From positions 8,029,001-8,093,000 of the forward strand of contig NZ_CP121666.1 in assembly GCF_029714325.1 (NCBI RefSeq): a DNA stretch of 64,000 bases, given 5' to 3'. Shown piece after piece: positions 36,932 through 44,892 of this stretch. Origin of the DNA: Bradyrhizobium sp. CB1717 (GTDB taxonomy: Bacteria > Pseudomonadota > Alphaproteobacteria > Rhizobiales > Xanthobacteraceae). Numbering within the stretch: position 1 is the stretch's first letter; the number at the start of each line of letters is the position of its first letter. The notes under the pieces were generated by a model that had not been told where the DNA came from, made no database searches, and saw nothing but the letters and a program-made list of their open reading frames with translations. A program made the translations under genes and the position numbers.

Positions 36932-37998
36932 CGGGTACTACCATCCTGCGCGATCAGCGCGCGCTCGCGGAAGGCCTGAACTCCGATCTCGAACTGGGAG
37001 ACCTCGACGCCTGCGACGTCCGGAAAGGCCTTGGCCAATTCGGTCTCCCAGGTCTCGCCGACCGCGGCCATCCGGATGGCCGCGTGCACGGGGAACAGGG
37101 CCTGGGCACCCGCCGGGAATTCGGCCGCGAGCTTTCCGGCCTCTTCGCGGGAGAGCGCCTTGACGGCAGCCCGCAACGTGGTTTTCGCGTCGCCGTCCTT
37201 CCCTGCGGTCCGGCGCAGGATTCCGTGGGCACCGAAGGGACCGGGAAGCTGGCGGACCATCGCGCCGAGTTCGATGCCCGAGACCATCGTCCTCGCGGGG
37301 GCCGCGACGGCCGATCGCGGCGCGCCAAGCAGTTCGTGCCAATCGCCGATATGCCACCACAGCATGTCGACCTCCTCGGCCAGGCGCGTCACGTCGGACC
37401 TCGTCGTCGAAAGCGAACTCTCCACGTTTTGGGACAGGGCGGCGATGGCTTCGTCGGCCGACGTCATCGCCGCGGCCACAGCGCCCTGGACGTTGGCGCC
37501 CGGAACCGGGTTCAGCTGGGCGAGCGCTTCCAGGTCCTTGACCGCGGCCAGCTCCGGAGGCGCCGGCAGTTCGCGGCCGCCGGTCACGCGATGGGTGCGG
37601 ACGGCTGCCTGAAATGCGGCCGCCGCCTGTCTTGTCGTCACGCCGTCGTCGGCGGAATGCCGCCTGCCGCAATAGGAGGAGGTCAGCACCGCCAAGGGAA
37701 TGTAGGATCCGAATTCCAGCATGTCCTTCCTCAGCAGCAGGGTGGCCATCCGGCCGGCCTCCTGGGAATCCTTCTTCAGCACGAAATGCGGATCGAATTC
37801 GCGCATCGGTTGCTCGAACCAGTCCAGCGCGGCCGGCGGATCGCAGAGGAACGCGAGCCGGCAAAGCTCGTAAGTCTGGGACATGTCCTCGAAGGCGGCC
37901 GCGAGCTTGTCGAAGCTCTTCTGCCGCGCCTCGACGAGCTCGCGCCCCGCCCCCGCATCGAGATCCCTGTATGCCCTGATGAAATCGAACTTCGTCAT
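36928..37998 (-). CDS. All-helical GTPase-associated system protein (GASH-like)
   Basis: A 356-residue protein predicted to be nearly all alpha-helical, without a catalytic motif. The segment DMLWWHIGDWHELLG near residue 210 resembles the signature of the GASH (GTPase-associated system helical) family, which always sits beside GAP1 and the two GTPases. Its ATG overlaps the stop of the phosphoesterase gene (37995-37998) and its own stop overlaps the GTPase ATG. It is probably an adaptor between the GTPases and the effector. The name rests on context plus this motif. Confidence 0.68.
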   Translation of the reverse strand: MTKFDFIRAYRDLDAGAGRELVEARQKSFDKLAAAFEDMSQTYELCRLAFLCDPPAALDWFEQPMREFDPHFVLKKDSQEAGRMATLLLRKDMLEFGSYIPLAVLTSSYCGRRHSADDGVTTRQAAAAFQAAVRTHRVTGGRELPAPPELAAVKDLEALAQLNPVPGANVQGAVAAAMTSADEAIAALSQNVESSLSTTRSDVTRLAEEVDMLWWHIGDWHELLGAPRSAVAAPARTMVSGIELGAMVRQLPGPFGAHGILRRTAGKDGDAKTTLRAAVKALSREEAGKLAAEFPAGAQALFPVHAAIRMAAVGETWETELAKAFPDVAGVEVSQFEIGVQAFRERALIAQDGSTR

Positions 37999-39326
37999 GC
38001 GAGCGTTCCCCCTGCCAACATCCCCTCGATCAGCCGGTCCATCTCGGCCAAGGTGCCCTGCTCCTGGCTCCGTTTCACGGCGGCGATCGCGATCTCGTAA
38101 TCCTTCAGATCCCTGTCACCCGGCCGGTCGAGCTTCATGTGCGAGATCAGCCGGCGTTGCTCGTGCTCCTTGAGCTTGAACAGCTTGATGGTCACGGTTC
38201 TGATCGACGGCGGCGGCGGCGCTGATATGGGCATGATCTGCGGCTCCCGCCTGGTTTCCTTATGTTCGCCGGCCGGTGCTTCGACGGCCGCGGCGGGCGC
38301 CTCCGGAGCGGACCAGGGCGGCAGATCGTAGCTGTTCTCCCAAACCGGATTGTGATCCGGATCCGGAACCGCCAGAAAGCTATCGACCTCGTACTGGCGT
38401 ACCCAAAGCCTCACCTTCAGCCGCCGCTTGCCTGACGAGGTCGCGACCGATACGTCGATCCAGTTATAGCCCGGTTTCCAGTCCGGCTGGTCCTTTTCAG
38501 GATGCATCGCGCCCGCCCGGATCCGGAGGTGCCGCCTCGCTTCCTCGACCCTCCGGGTATGTTCGTGGCCGAACAACTGGATCTTTGCCATCAGATTGCA
38601 GCGGTCTTCGAAGGCCCGCTTGTTCTTGATCCAATTGAACGGATGATGCGCCATGACGACATGGCACACCCCGTCTTCATGCTCGATCTGCGCGGCCGCG
38701 GGATCGACGAGCATGGTGTTTTCGGCGTCGGACGCATCCGACACCAAAACCGTGTTGAAGCCCCACAGGCGCAACGTCGATCCGTCGTCGAGCGTCAGGT
38801 CCCGCGTCGCATAGGGCCTTGCCGGAGCCTCGCTCGGTTCGCCGGCGCCGTCCACATAAGCCCGCAGAGGACAGAGGAACTTGGCGGCAAAGCGGTTGTA
38901 GTTGTCGATCGGCCCGAAGATCAGGTTGGCCGAGAGCTTGTCGCGCATCCACCTGCCTATTTCGACATCGAGCTGGTCCGCCGGCTTGTTCCGGAGCGCC
39001 TGCCTTGCGATGACCTGAGCGGGCCCGGCCTCGATCTTGCGGTCGACGTCGTGATTGCCCGGAATGACGAACACGTTCTCGATCCGGCACCCCGCGGCTG
39101 GACAAAGCGTCTCTTCGAGCCATCGATAGGCGAAGTCGTACTCCTCCGCCTGCCCGGCGAAGGCGACGTCGCCCGTCAACCAGATGCCGTCGGCCGGTTT
39201 GCCGATGTCCATTCGCATGCGCTTGACGTCTTCGACGATGTCGCTGCGCAACGCCTTGTTCGGATCGTCCGGCTGTCCGACCTCCGTCTTGCGGAAATGG
39301 ATGTCGGACAGATGGATGAAGAGCAT
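37995..39326 (-). CDS. Calcineurin-like metallophosphoesterase, candidate effector with C-terminal adaptor
   Basis: A 443-residue protein. Residues 1-~270 are a complete metallophosphoesterase: DIHF (D7/H9), TGDVAF, PGNHDVD, VMAHHPFN and GHEHTR, all five metal-binding blocks. A beta-rich part to ~330 and a proline/alanine linker follow. The last ~80 residues (TIKLFKLKEHEQRRLISHMK, then LKDYEIAIAAVKRSQEQG) form a small helical bundle that I read as an effector-associated-type adaptor. Hydrolysis of nucleotides or a second messenger is plausible. It is the first gene of the coupled operon. ATG 39326 (MLFIHLSDIHF) fits the fold; the frame opens at 39374. Confidence 0.78.
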   Translation of the reverse strand: MLFIHLSDIHFRKTEVGQPDDPNKALRSDIVEDVKRMRMDIGKPADGIWLTGDVAFAGQAEEYDFAYRWLEETLCPAAGCRIENVFVIPGNHDVDRKIEAGPAQVIARQALRNKPADQLDVEIGRWMRDKLSANLIFGPIDNYNRFAAKFLCPLRAYVDGAGEPSEAPARPYATRDLTLDDGSTLRLWGFNTVLVSDASDAENTMLVDPAAAQIEHEDGVCHVVMAHHPFNWIKNKRAFEDRCNLMAKIQLFGHEHTRRVEEARRHLRIRAGAMHPEKDQPDWKPGYNWIDVSVATSSGKRRLKVRLWVRQYEVDSFLAVPDPDHNPVWENSYDLPPWSAPEAPAAAVEAPAGEHKETRREPQIMPISAPPPPSIRTVTIKLFKLKEHEQRRLISHMKLDRPGDRDLKDYEIAIAAVKRSQEQGTLAEMDRLIEGMLAGGTLA

Positions 39327-39512
39327 TCCGGTCCCCGTATTCCAAAACGGCCCTCGACGGGCTCTGTCGATCACACCCGTCGATCCGCGGGCGGCACGGT
39401 ACGCATGTAAGGCGGCTTCCGCCGAAACGCCACTTCGGCGCCGGCAATACCGAGCCGCCGGATGACGTCTAGGCTTCCGACCACGGGCGACAGCGGGCTG
39501 CCCGCGCGCATC

Positions 39513-39710
39513 TCACTTCTTCCCGTCGTGATGCCGATCGAGCCACTCGGCGGCGGCCTGCTCCATCACCAGCGAGGCCGTCGTGTCCCTCAGCGCGGCC
39601 GCCGACTTGATCCTCTTGATGATCTCCGGATCCATCGAGGTGAGAAGCTGCTTCTTGGTGCCCGCCGGCGGCTTGCGTCCCGGCCTGCCGGCCTTCTTCT
39701 TTTCCGCCAT
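39513..39710 (-). CDS. Ribbon-helix-helix DNA-binding protein
   Basis: A 65-residue protein: basic AT-hook-like start (KKKAGRPGRKPPAGTKKQ), then strand LLTSMDPEIIKRIKSAAAL and DTTASLVMEQAAAEWLDRH, an RHH fold as in ParD/CopG-type antitoxins and partition regulators. No toxin gene is adjacent. The frame opens at 39773, but ATG 39710 gives family size. It is divergent from the next gene across a 7-bp-arm palindrome, which it may bind. Possible regulator of the island or of the GTPase operon downstream on its strand (gap 186 bp). Confidence 0.65.
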   Translation of the reverse strand: MAEKKKAGRPGRKPPAGTKKQLLTSMDPEIIKRIKSAAALRDTTASLVMEQAAAEWLDRHHDGKK

Positions 39711-39854
39711 CGGTCCGTTGTCCGTACGCTGTTGGATCGGGAAGGAAATTCCACGGGAAGCGGAGGGCGGCAAGCCCCCGGACGGCCGCGCGGCCGATTT
39801 TCACACCGATCGGCACCCGAAATACCCCCGAAAGCCCCGAAACATCCTCGGCTC

Positions 39855-39881
39855 GATAGACCTATTTCAAATATGTCTATC
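39855..39881. promoter_or_regulatory. Palindromic operator overlapping a start codon
   Basis: GATAGAC (39855-39861) and GTCTATC (39875-39881), perfect inverted repeat with a 13-bp AT-rich spacer. The ATG at 39873 lies inside it. Position between the RHH gene and a divergent gene makes it a candidate RHH operator. An additional GTATCTATTG lies at 39891-39900. Confidence 0.5.
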
Positions 39882-40277
39882 TTGTCCATCGTATCTATTG
39901 TGCCCGGGCTGGCCGGCGTCGTCGACCGCTGCTCCGTCCGCATCGCCGCCGCCCTCTCGTTCGGCGAGAGCTTCCGCTTCGAGAGCATCCGCGGCCGGCA
40001 GGGCGCCCTGCGGATCCGCTGGGGCGGCCGGCTGTCGGTGGCGAACGAGGCGGCGGTCCGCGCCGCGGTCGACCTCGCCGAGGCGCGCTGCGTCTGCGAG
40101 ACCTGCGGCGCGCGGGGCCGGCTGTACCGCGGTCCGGCCCGAGATGGAGAACGTGCACCTGACCAGGTGACGGTGCGGGGCCGGCTGCGGGTCGTGGTCG
40201 CCGCCCGCTACGACTTCGACACCGACGCCTTCGTCCGGATCGACGACGTCGGGCCTCTCGATCGCGGGGAGGCATGA
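39873..40277 (+). CDS. Hypothetical protein with Cys cluster
   Basis: A 134-residue protein: an N-terminal hydrophobic part (SILSIVSIVPGLAGVV), a region with VRIAAALSFGESFRFESI, and AEARCVCETCGARGRLYRGP, a CxCxxC that could bind zinc. The C-terminal part is beta-rich (VRGRLRVVVAARYDF). The start may be ATG 39873 or GTG 39900; the palindrome spans the first one. No family recognised. Composition is somewhat more GC-rich than the DNA just before it. Confidence 0.5.
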   Translation: MSILSIVSIVPGLAGVVDRCSVRIAAALSFGESFRFESIRGRQGALRIRWGGRLSVANEAAVRAAVDLAEARCVCETCGARGRLYRGPARDGERAPDQVTVRGRLRVVVAARYDFDTDAFVRIDDVGPLDRGEA

Positions 40278-40440
40278 CGATGGCCCAGCGATGCGATTCC
40301 GGCTGGCGGGCGAGGCTTGTCGAATCCTATCCCGACCTCTTCCATCCCTGGGCGATCTCAGCGATCGATCTGAACTCCGCCTTCCGCATGTTTGGGATGC
40401 GATGTCACTCACGGTCTTAGCGCAATCAGTTCAAATTGCC

Positions 40441-40482
40441 TTTGAGCTGACGACTCTAACCTTTGAGTTAGGTATAGGGTTT
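40441..40482 (+). promoter_or_regulatory. MerR-type promoter/operator before the merR-like gene
   Basis: Inverted repeat CTAAC (40456-40460) N6 GTTAG (40467-40471). It lies between a -35-like CTGACG (40447-40452) and TATAGG (40473-40478), a 20-bp spacing typical of MerR-activated promoters. Confidence 0.45.
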
Positions 40483-40502
40483 AAACTCTCCCGAGGAGAT
40501 CG

Positions 40503-40997
40503 ATGATGACTATCGGGGAGCTTGCCCGCCGGACGGGCCTCAGTCACTCGCGCATCCGGTTCTACGAGCGGGAAGGCCTGCTGACGAACATCGAACGCCG
40601 GCCAAACGGTTACCGGCGCTATCCGCCGGAGGCAGCCGGCGTCCTCGACCTGATCAAGACGGCGCAGGAGGCGGGCTTTAGCCTGGACGAGATTCGAGCT
40701 CTTCTGCCGCTTGATTCAAGCCGGGGAACGCATAAGGCGCTTCTCGACACCCTCCGTTGCCGGGTGGAGACAATCGAGGCATTTCAGGCACGGCTCGAGC
40801 AAACGAAGTCGGGGATGATTGCACTCATCACGACGATCGAGAGGAAGCCGATCGGGTCCAGGATTACGGTCCCCAGTAAAGTCTATCGGGTTAAGAGCGA
40901 CGAGGCGGGCCCAATGGAGGAGGTTATCGAGGAGAAGATGTTCGGGGAGATCGTGATCCGTGAGGTACCGAAGAAGACAGACCGGCGCCGCCGATGA
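40503..40997 (+). CDS. MerR-family transcriptional regulator
   Basis: A 164-residue regulator. The N-terminal helix-turn-helix (IGELARRTGLSHSRIRFYER, then EGLLTNIERRPNGYRRYP) is classical MerR; a dimerisation helix with ETIEAFQARLEQTKSGMIAL follows. No conserved metal cysteine is seen except C116 region (TLRCRVE), so the inducer is probably not a heavy metal. The start is one of two adjacent ATGs (40503 or 40506) after CGAGGAGATCG. A 20-bp-spaced promoter with a dyad lies just upstream, so it likely controls itself. Target genes are unknown. Confidence 0.85.
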   Translation: MMTIGELARRTGLSHSRIRFYEREGLLTNIERRPNGYRRYPPEAAGVLDLIKTAQEAGFSLDEIRALLPLDSSRGTHKALLDTLRCRVETIEAFQARLEQTKSGMIALITTIERKPIGSRITVPSKVYRVKSDEAGPMEEVIEEKMFGEIVIREVPKKTDRRRR

Positions 40998-41131
40998 CTT
41001 ACCGTCCCTCCTCGCCCGACGCAGCGGGCCTCCTTGTTTAGCGAGCTCGACTGTGCTGTTTTCATTGGCGACATCGGATCGTCGCGGTTAGCATCTCCCC
41101 GTGTCAGCAAGGTGGGTTAAAAACAAATGCT

Positions 41132-41159
41132 TTACGGTTTTTTGCCTTACGGTTTTTGC
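41132..41159 (+). repeat. Short direct repeat TTACGGTTTTT
   Basis: TTACGGTTTTT occurs at 41132-41142 and 41148-41158. It precedes the long hairpin and may be part of a promoter or attachment region. Confidence 0.4.
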
Positions 41160-41193
41160 GCCGATTGAAAAGGTCCCTATTTGGCGGGCACAA

Positions 41194-41306
41194 CTTGCTT
41201 TACTGTCGGAAAGTGACCACTAAAGATGTAGCGGTCGGATTCCGGTACAGTAAAGCAAGCGATGATCAACGAAGCCGGCGGGTAGCACCGCCGGCTTCTT
41301 CCTTTT
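41194..41306 (+). ncRNA. Candidate structured RNA: long hairpin followed by a terminator
   Basis: Arms CTTGCTTTACTGT (41194-41206) and ACAGTAAAGCAAG (41247-41259) are perfectly complementary over 13 bp; with a 2-base bulge the pairing continues as CGGAA/TTCCG (41207-41211 with 41240-41244). A 28-base loop is left. Eleven bases later a Rho-independent terminator stands at 41271-41306. No ORF uses this stretch. It could be a small RNA, an attenuating leader of the gene at 41387, or a palindromic element end. Confidence 0.45.
41271..41306 (+). terminator. Strong Rho-independent terminator
   Basis: Perfect 11-bp stem GAAGCCGGCGG (41271-41281) with CCGCCGGCTTC (41288-41298), 6-base loop, then TTCCTTTT. 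It lies upstream of, not after, a gene on its strand. Confidence 0.8.
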
Positions 41307-41386
41307 GCGCCGCGTCTTTGCCTGGTTGCGGGGAAAACCCTAGCCAGCTGGTGGACATCGTCGGCGACACGAGCGATGCATGGTCG

Positions 41387-42556
41387 ATGCCCGATCAAGT
41401 GACCAAGAAGCCCGTCCCGATACTCGTGCCGTGGAAAGCGGAAGTGATCCCGTACGCCTGCAGGAAGTTTCGCACCGTCCACGTATGCGAGACCGTGCAC
41501 GCCGAGATCCGTACGCCGGCGCCGGACGAGGCACGCGTCGCCTTCCGTCTTTCGACCTTTCACTCTCGCCGGGAGGGTATCCTTCCGGAGGGCAAGATGG
41601 ACGTCGTCTACTGCGACGGTGCGTTGTGGTGGCCGGTCAGTCCGTTCACCGAAGACGTGCGCTCGCCGTTCTTCAGGAAGAATCGGGATAACTACATCGG
41701 CGCCGACCGGCTTCTGAAAAAGCTCGCCGACGGCTCCGGCGATCTCCTGGCGCTGGCCAGTTTCCAGGACATCCGATCCTACCCCCGTCTCGTACCCTTT
41801 TCCGAGCTGCCGCGGATACGGATCTGCAAGGAGCACAACAGGCCGCAGATGAAGGCTCTGGCGCAGCGCCGGGCGTCGGAGAATTTGATGATCTGGAAGG
41901 ACGGCGCCTACGTCAGAGGTGGCGAGCCCGTCTACGTCCAGCATCCCTTCAATGATGGCCATGCCCATTCCGACGACGGCATGGCCGGCATCGGTGCGGA
42001 CCGGTCGGTCGATCCCTATGCCGAGGGCCTGCCTTTCGACGTCGGCTGCTTCGAGTACGGACAGCGGGCGTTCATGGCCGGCAAGTTTCAAGCTGCCGAC
42101 CAGCGGGCGCTTGCCGAGGCCAATCGCTCTCTGATCTCCCGGAGGAGCTCGAAATTCGAGGACCTCATCGAGGTCCTGATGCCGGAGGCGATCAAGCTCG
42201 ACCGCGCCGCGGTGCGGCTCGACGCCATCTATCGCGCCGTGGACCGCGCGCTGAAGGCCGACAAGGATCCGCTCTGGACGGACCTCCGCGGGCTTTTCGC
42301 CGAGGTATCGGCCCGCGGGCCGAAGCGCCCCACGACATCCGCCGACCGGTACCACGCGATCCTGCGCTTCTGCCGCCTCGCCGCCGAGCGGAACGATCTG
42401 CCGGAGGAGATGGAGGAGGCCTACGAATGCTTCCTCTCCTTCGAGGAATCGGACGAGATCGCAGCGCTCGGCTCCTTCCCGGTCGCGCCGGAGGACGACG
42501 CCGCGCTGGGCGAACTCGGCGAAGCGCGCGCCGGACAATGGGGCGCGGCTTGCTGA
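41387..42556 (+). CDS. Unknown protein, first of two tandem paralogues
   Basis: A 389-residue soluble protein without a recognised fold. It shares with its downstream paralogue: VPW near the start, RTVHVCETV, EARVAFRLS, CDGALWWPVSPFTEDVR, LAQRR, RGGEPVYVQ, GADRSVDPYAEGLPFDVG, AVRLDAIYRAVDRALK and a TTSADRY segment. The conserved acidic and histidine residues could be catalytic, but no motif is known to me. ATG 41387 matches the start of the paralogue; the open frame begins at 41156 inside the RNA-like hairpin region. It is probably an accessory or defence gene. No clear ribosome binding site is seen. Confidence 0.65.
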   Translation: MPDQVTKKPVPILVPWKAEVIPYACRKFRTVHVCETVHAEIRTPAPDEARVAFRLSTFHSRREGILPEGKMDVVYCDGALWWPVSPFTEDVRSPFFRKNRDNYIGADRLLKKLADGSGDLLALASFQDIRSYPRLVPFSELPRIRICKEHNRPQMKALAQRRASENLMIWKDGAYVRGGEPVYVQHPFNDGHAHSDDGMAGIGADRSVDPYAEGLPFDVGCFEYGQRAFMAGKFQAADQRALAEANRSLISRRSSKFEDLIEVLMPEAIKLDRAAVRLDAIYRAVDRALKADKDPLWTDLRGLFAEVSARGPKRPTTSADRYHAILRFCRLAAERNDLPEEMEEAYECFLSFEESDEIAALGSFPVAPEDDAALGELGEARAGQWGAAC

Positions 42557-42671
42557 TCGCGGGAGCTGGCGGGTAACGCCCTCCGGCTTCTTCGGCGTTG
42601 AGTTTTCATCCGGACGGGACCAGCTGAGGCGTCCCGTAGACACTCCGGAGGTCGCGAGCAACGGATCGTGC

Positions 42672-43790
42672 ATGCCCGAAGTCACCAGGAGAGTCGTGGA
42701 CGTCCTGCTCCCCTGGAGCGCGGAATTGATTCCGCGCAGGGGAAGAAAATTGAGGACCGTCCACGTCAGCGAGACGATAGGAGCCGAACTCCGGACTCCC
42801 GCGGCGGACGAAGCGCGCGTCGCCTTCCGTCTTTCCTCCGGGCGGTCGCGCCGGGAGAACCACCCTTCGGATGGCGGGACCCAGATCCTACGTTGCGACG
42901 GTGCGTTGTGGTGGCCCTTCAGCCCGTTCACCGACGACGTCCGCAGGCAGTTCCACCGCCCGCCCTTTCAGCTCGATCGGAGCCACGGCATCGACGACGA
43001 GGGGCTTAGGCGCCACCTCGCGGATGGTGCCTGGGATCTTCTGGCACTCCGCAACTCCCACGGCATCGACCCCTTCGAGGACCTCGTACCCTATACCGCG
43101 CTTCCGATCGTGCGCGTCTGGAAAAAGGACAACAAGGAAGAGATGATCGCGCTGGCGCAGCGGCGGGTGGAGGACCTGCTGGTCTGGGGCGGGAAGGCCT
43201 TCGTGCGCGGTGGCGAGCCGGTCTATCTCGGCGATCCGCACCACGAATACCTCCTCGCCGGCGTGGCCAACGTTGGAGCCGATCGCTCGATCGAGCCTAC
43301 CGCCACAGGGCTTCCCTTCGACGTCGGCGGTTGGGCCCATGCCCAAGTCCTGTTCATGCGCGGCAACTTCCGGCGTGCCGACAGCGAGGTCCCGCCGGCA
43401 GGCCGGCCTTCGGACTCCGTGATCAAGGTGCTGACGCCCGAGATGGTGCGCCTCGACCACACGGCGGTGCAGCTCGACGCCATCTACCGCTGCGCTCACC
43501 GAGCTTTGAAGGACATCGAAGACCCCGTTTGGACCGAGATCCGAGGCCACTTCGCCCAGGTTTCGGCTCGGGACCCGACGGCTGCGGCGACTTCCGCAGA
43601 CAGGTTCGACGCGCTCGTTCGCCTCTGCCGCCAAGCCGCCAGTCAGAGCGACCTGCCGGAACGGCTCCGCTTGGCCAACGAATCCTTCCTGAAATTCGAA
43701 GCCGCGATGGACGCCTCGGCGTTCGGCTCTCCGACCCTCACTGCCGAGGATGACGAGGCCCTCGGTCGCCTGGGCGGAGCGGCCCTGTAG
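42672..43790 (+). CDS. Unknown protein, second of two tandem paralogues
   Basis: A 372-residue paralogue of the preceding protein, with the same blocks (RTVHVSETIG, CDGALWWPFSPFTDDVR, LAQRR, RGGEPVYLGDP, GADRSIEPTATGLPFDVG, VQLDAIYRCAHRALK). By eye roughly 40 percent of positions agree. It starts at ATG 42672, 115 bp after the first gene; the intergenic bases before each gene share CCGGCTTCTTC. The duplication is old enough for clear divergence, so the two copies may differ in specificity. Function unknown. Confidence 0.65.
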   Translation: MPEVTRRVVDVLLPWSAELIPRRGRKLRTVHVSETIGAELRTPAADEARVAFRLSSGRSRRENHPSDGGTQILRCDGALWWPFSPFTDDVRRQFHRPPFQLDRSHGIDDEGLRRHLADGAWDLLALRNSHGIDPFEDLVPYTALPIVRVWKKDNKEEMIALAQRRVEDLLVWGGKAFVRGGEPVYLGDPHHEYLLAGVANVGADRSIEPTATGLPFDVGGWAHAQVLFMRGNFRRADSEVPPAGRPSDSVIKVLTPEMVRLDHTAVQLDAIYRCAHRALKDIEDPVWTEIRGHFAQVSARDPTAAATSADRFDALVRLCRQAASQSDLPERLRLANESFLKFEAAMDASAFGSPTLTAEDDEALGRLGGAAL

Positions 43791-43891
43791 AGGCGGAGCC
43801 TTCGGCAGCCTCATAGAATCCGCCGTTTCCTTGGGGACAAAGCGCCGCCGTAGCGCCGAACTCGCCGGAAGCGGACGGGTTTACCACCGGT

Positions 43892-44803
43892 TCAGCGGCG
43901 CGCCACGGCGCGCAGAAAATCCTCGACCCGGTCAGTGATCGAGCCGGGTTCGGCAGCCCGCTCTTGGGCGATGGAAACCGTCTGCGATCCGGGCGGTCCG
44001 AGGGTGGCCATATATATGCCGACATGCCGGAGCCGAGCCCAGTCGATCGCCTCCACGATGCGCGGCAGGAACGGGGTCGGCTCCATGAGCACGATCTGGT
44101 AGATCCAGAACGACGTCGACGTCGCGATGGCGCGGCCGATGCGGTCGTCCACCGCCCGCCCGGCCGTGCCCGCCGGCAAGTGCATCAGGTCGAATCCTTC
44201 CGGCCCGTCCGTCGTCGGGCGCCACCAGGTGAACCTGCAGATCGGGCCGTGTTCCGCCTCCGAGCCATCCGTCCGTCGCCAGACCGGCCGGACCGTCAGC
44301 AGCTCTCCCCTGCCCGCTCCGTGACCGCCGGTCTCGATCGCCAGCTTGACCCGGCGGCGACGCTCGTGCCGCGCGGCAGAGAGCGCGTCCCGATCGTGCG
44401 AATCCTTGAGGCGCTTTTCGCCGACCAGCGATCGCAGATCCCGCCTCAAGGATTCGACGGTGACGTTTCCGGCGACGACCGCGTCGAGCAGCCGTCGCGT
44501 ACGCCCCGGCTCGTGGCGGTCGATCATCATCACCGCCTCTAGTCCGGCAAAGCCGGCGTCCATGTATGCCTTCGGGTCAACGTCGAGCTCGGCGGCCTTG
44601 GCCTCGATCCAGGTCCTCAACCGGATCTGTCGCATGAGCACGGCTGCCGAGTAGCCGGATGTTGCCGCGAGTTCGGCCAAGGCAGGGGATCGCATCGACG
44701 CCGAGGAGCCTGCTTCTTCTAGCGCCTCGCTGGCTGCTCGGGCGACCTCCGCCCAAGCCATTCGGGCGCCTTTCGCGCCCCTCAGACTGCTCTTTCCGCT
44801 CAT
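43892..44803 (-). CDS. Hypothetical protein divergent from the recombinase operon
   Basis: A 303-residue protein. The N-terminal ~110 residues are helical with a possible HTH (LAELAATSGYSAAVLMRQIR); the middle is basic (ARHERRRRVKLAIET); the C-terminal half is alpha/beta with VRPVWRRTDGSEAEHGPICR, FTWWRP and a long helical end. No known catalytic motif. It is divergent from the three-recombinase operon with 89 bp between the start codons and a perfect 7-bp palindrome there. A regulator or partner of that mobile element is possible. Confidence 0.6.
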   Translation of the reverse strand: MSGKSSLRGAKGARMAWAEVARAASEALEEAGSSASMRSPALAELAATSGYSAAVLMRQIRLRTWIEAKAAELDVDPKAYMDAGFAGLEAVMMIDRHEPGRTRRLLDAVVAGNVTVESLRRDLRSLVGEKRLKDSHDRDALSAARHERRRRVKLAIETGGHGAGRGELLTVRPVWRRTDGSEAEHGPICRFTWWRPTTDGPEGFDLMHLPAGTAGRAVDDRIGRAIATSTSFWIYQIVLMEPTPFLPRIVEAIDWARLRHVGIYMATLGPPGSQTVSIAQERAAEPGSITDRVEDFLRAVARR

Positions 44804-44852
44804 TTTAGCAGCTTAGGCCCGATTATCGGCACATGGGGAATACACTTTGAGT

Positions 44853-44872
44853 GTTGTTGACTCTACAACAAC
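44853..44872. promoter_or_regulatory. Palindrome between divergent genes
   Basis: GTTGTTG (44853-44859) N6 CAACAAC (44866-44872), a perfect inverted repeat upstream of the recombinase operon. It could be an operator or a recombinase core site. Confidence 0.5.
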
Positions 44873-44892
44873 CTCAGAATAGGAGTCCAGTC

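Noticed and set aside
39513..39710. Toxin-antitoxin pair
   Set aside because: The RHH protein has no adjacent toxin-like gene; the divergent gene does not look like a ParE, RelE or similar toxin.
40291..40506. 71-codon ORF before the merR-like gene
   Set aside because: It runs through the likely MerR promoter and dyad and has no ribosome binding site.
41177..42931. A 584-codon minus-strand ORF
   Set aside because: It is antisense to the first of the tandem paralogues, whose shared blocks with the second copy show which strand is coding.
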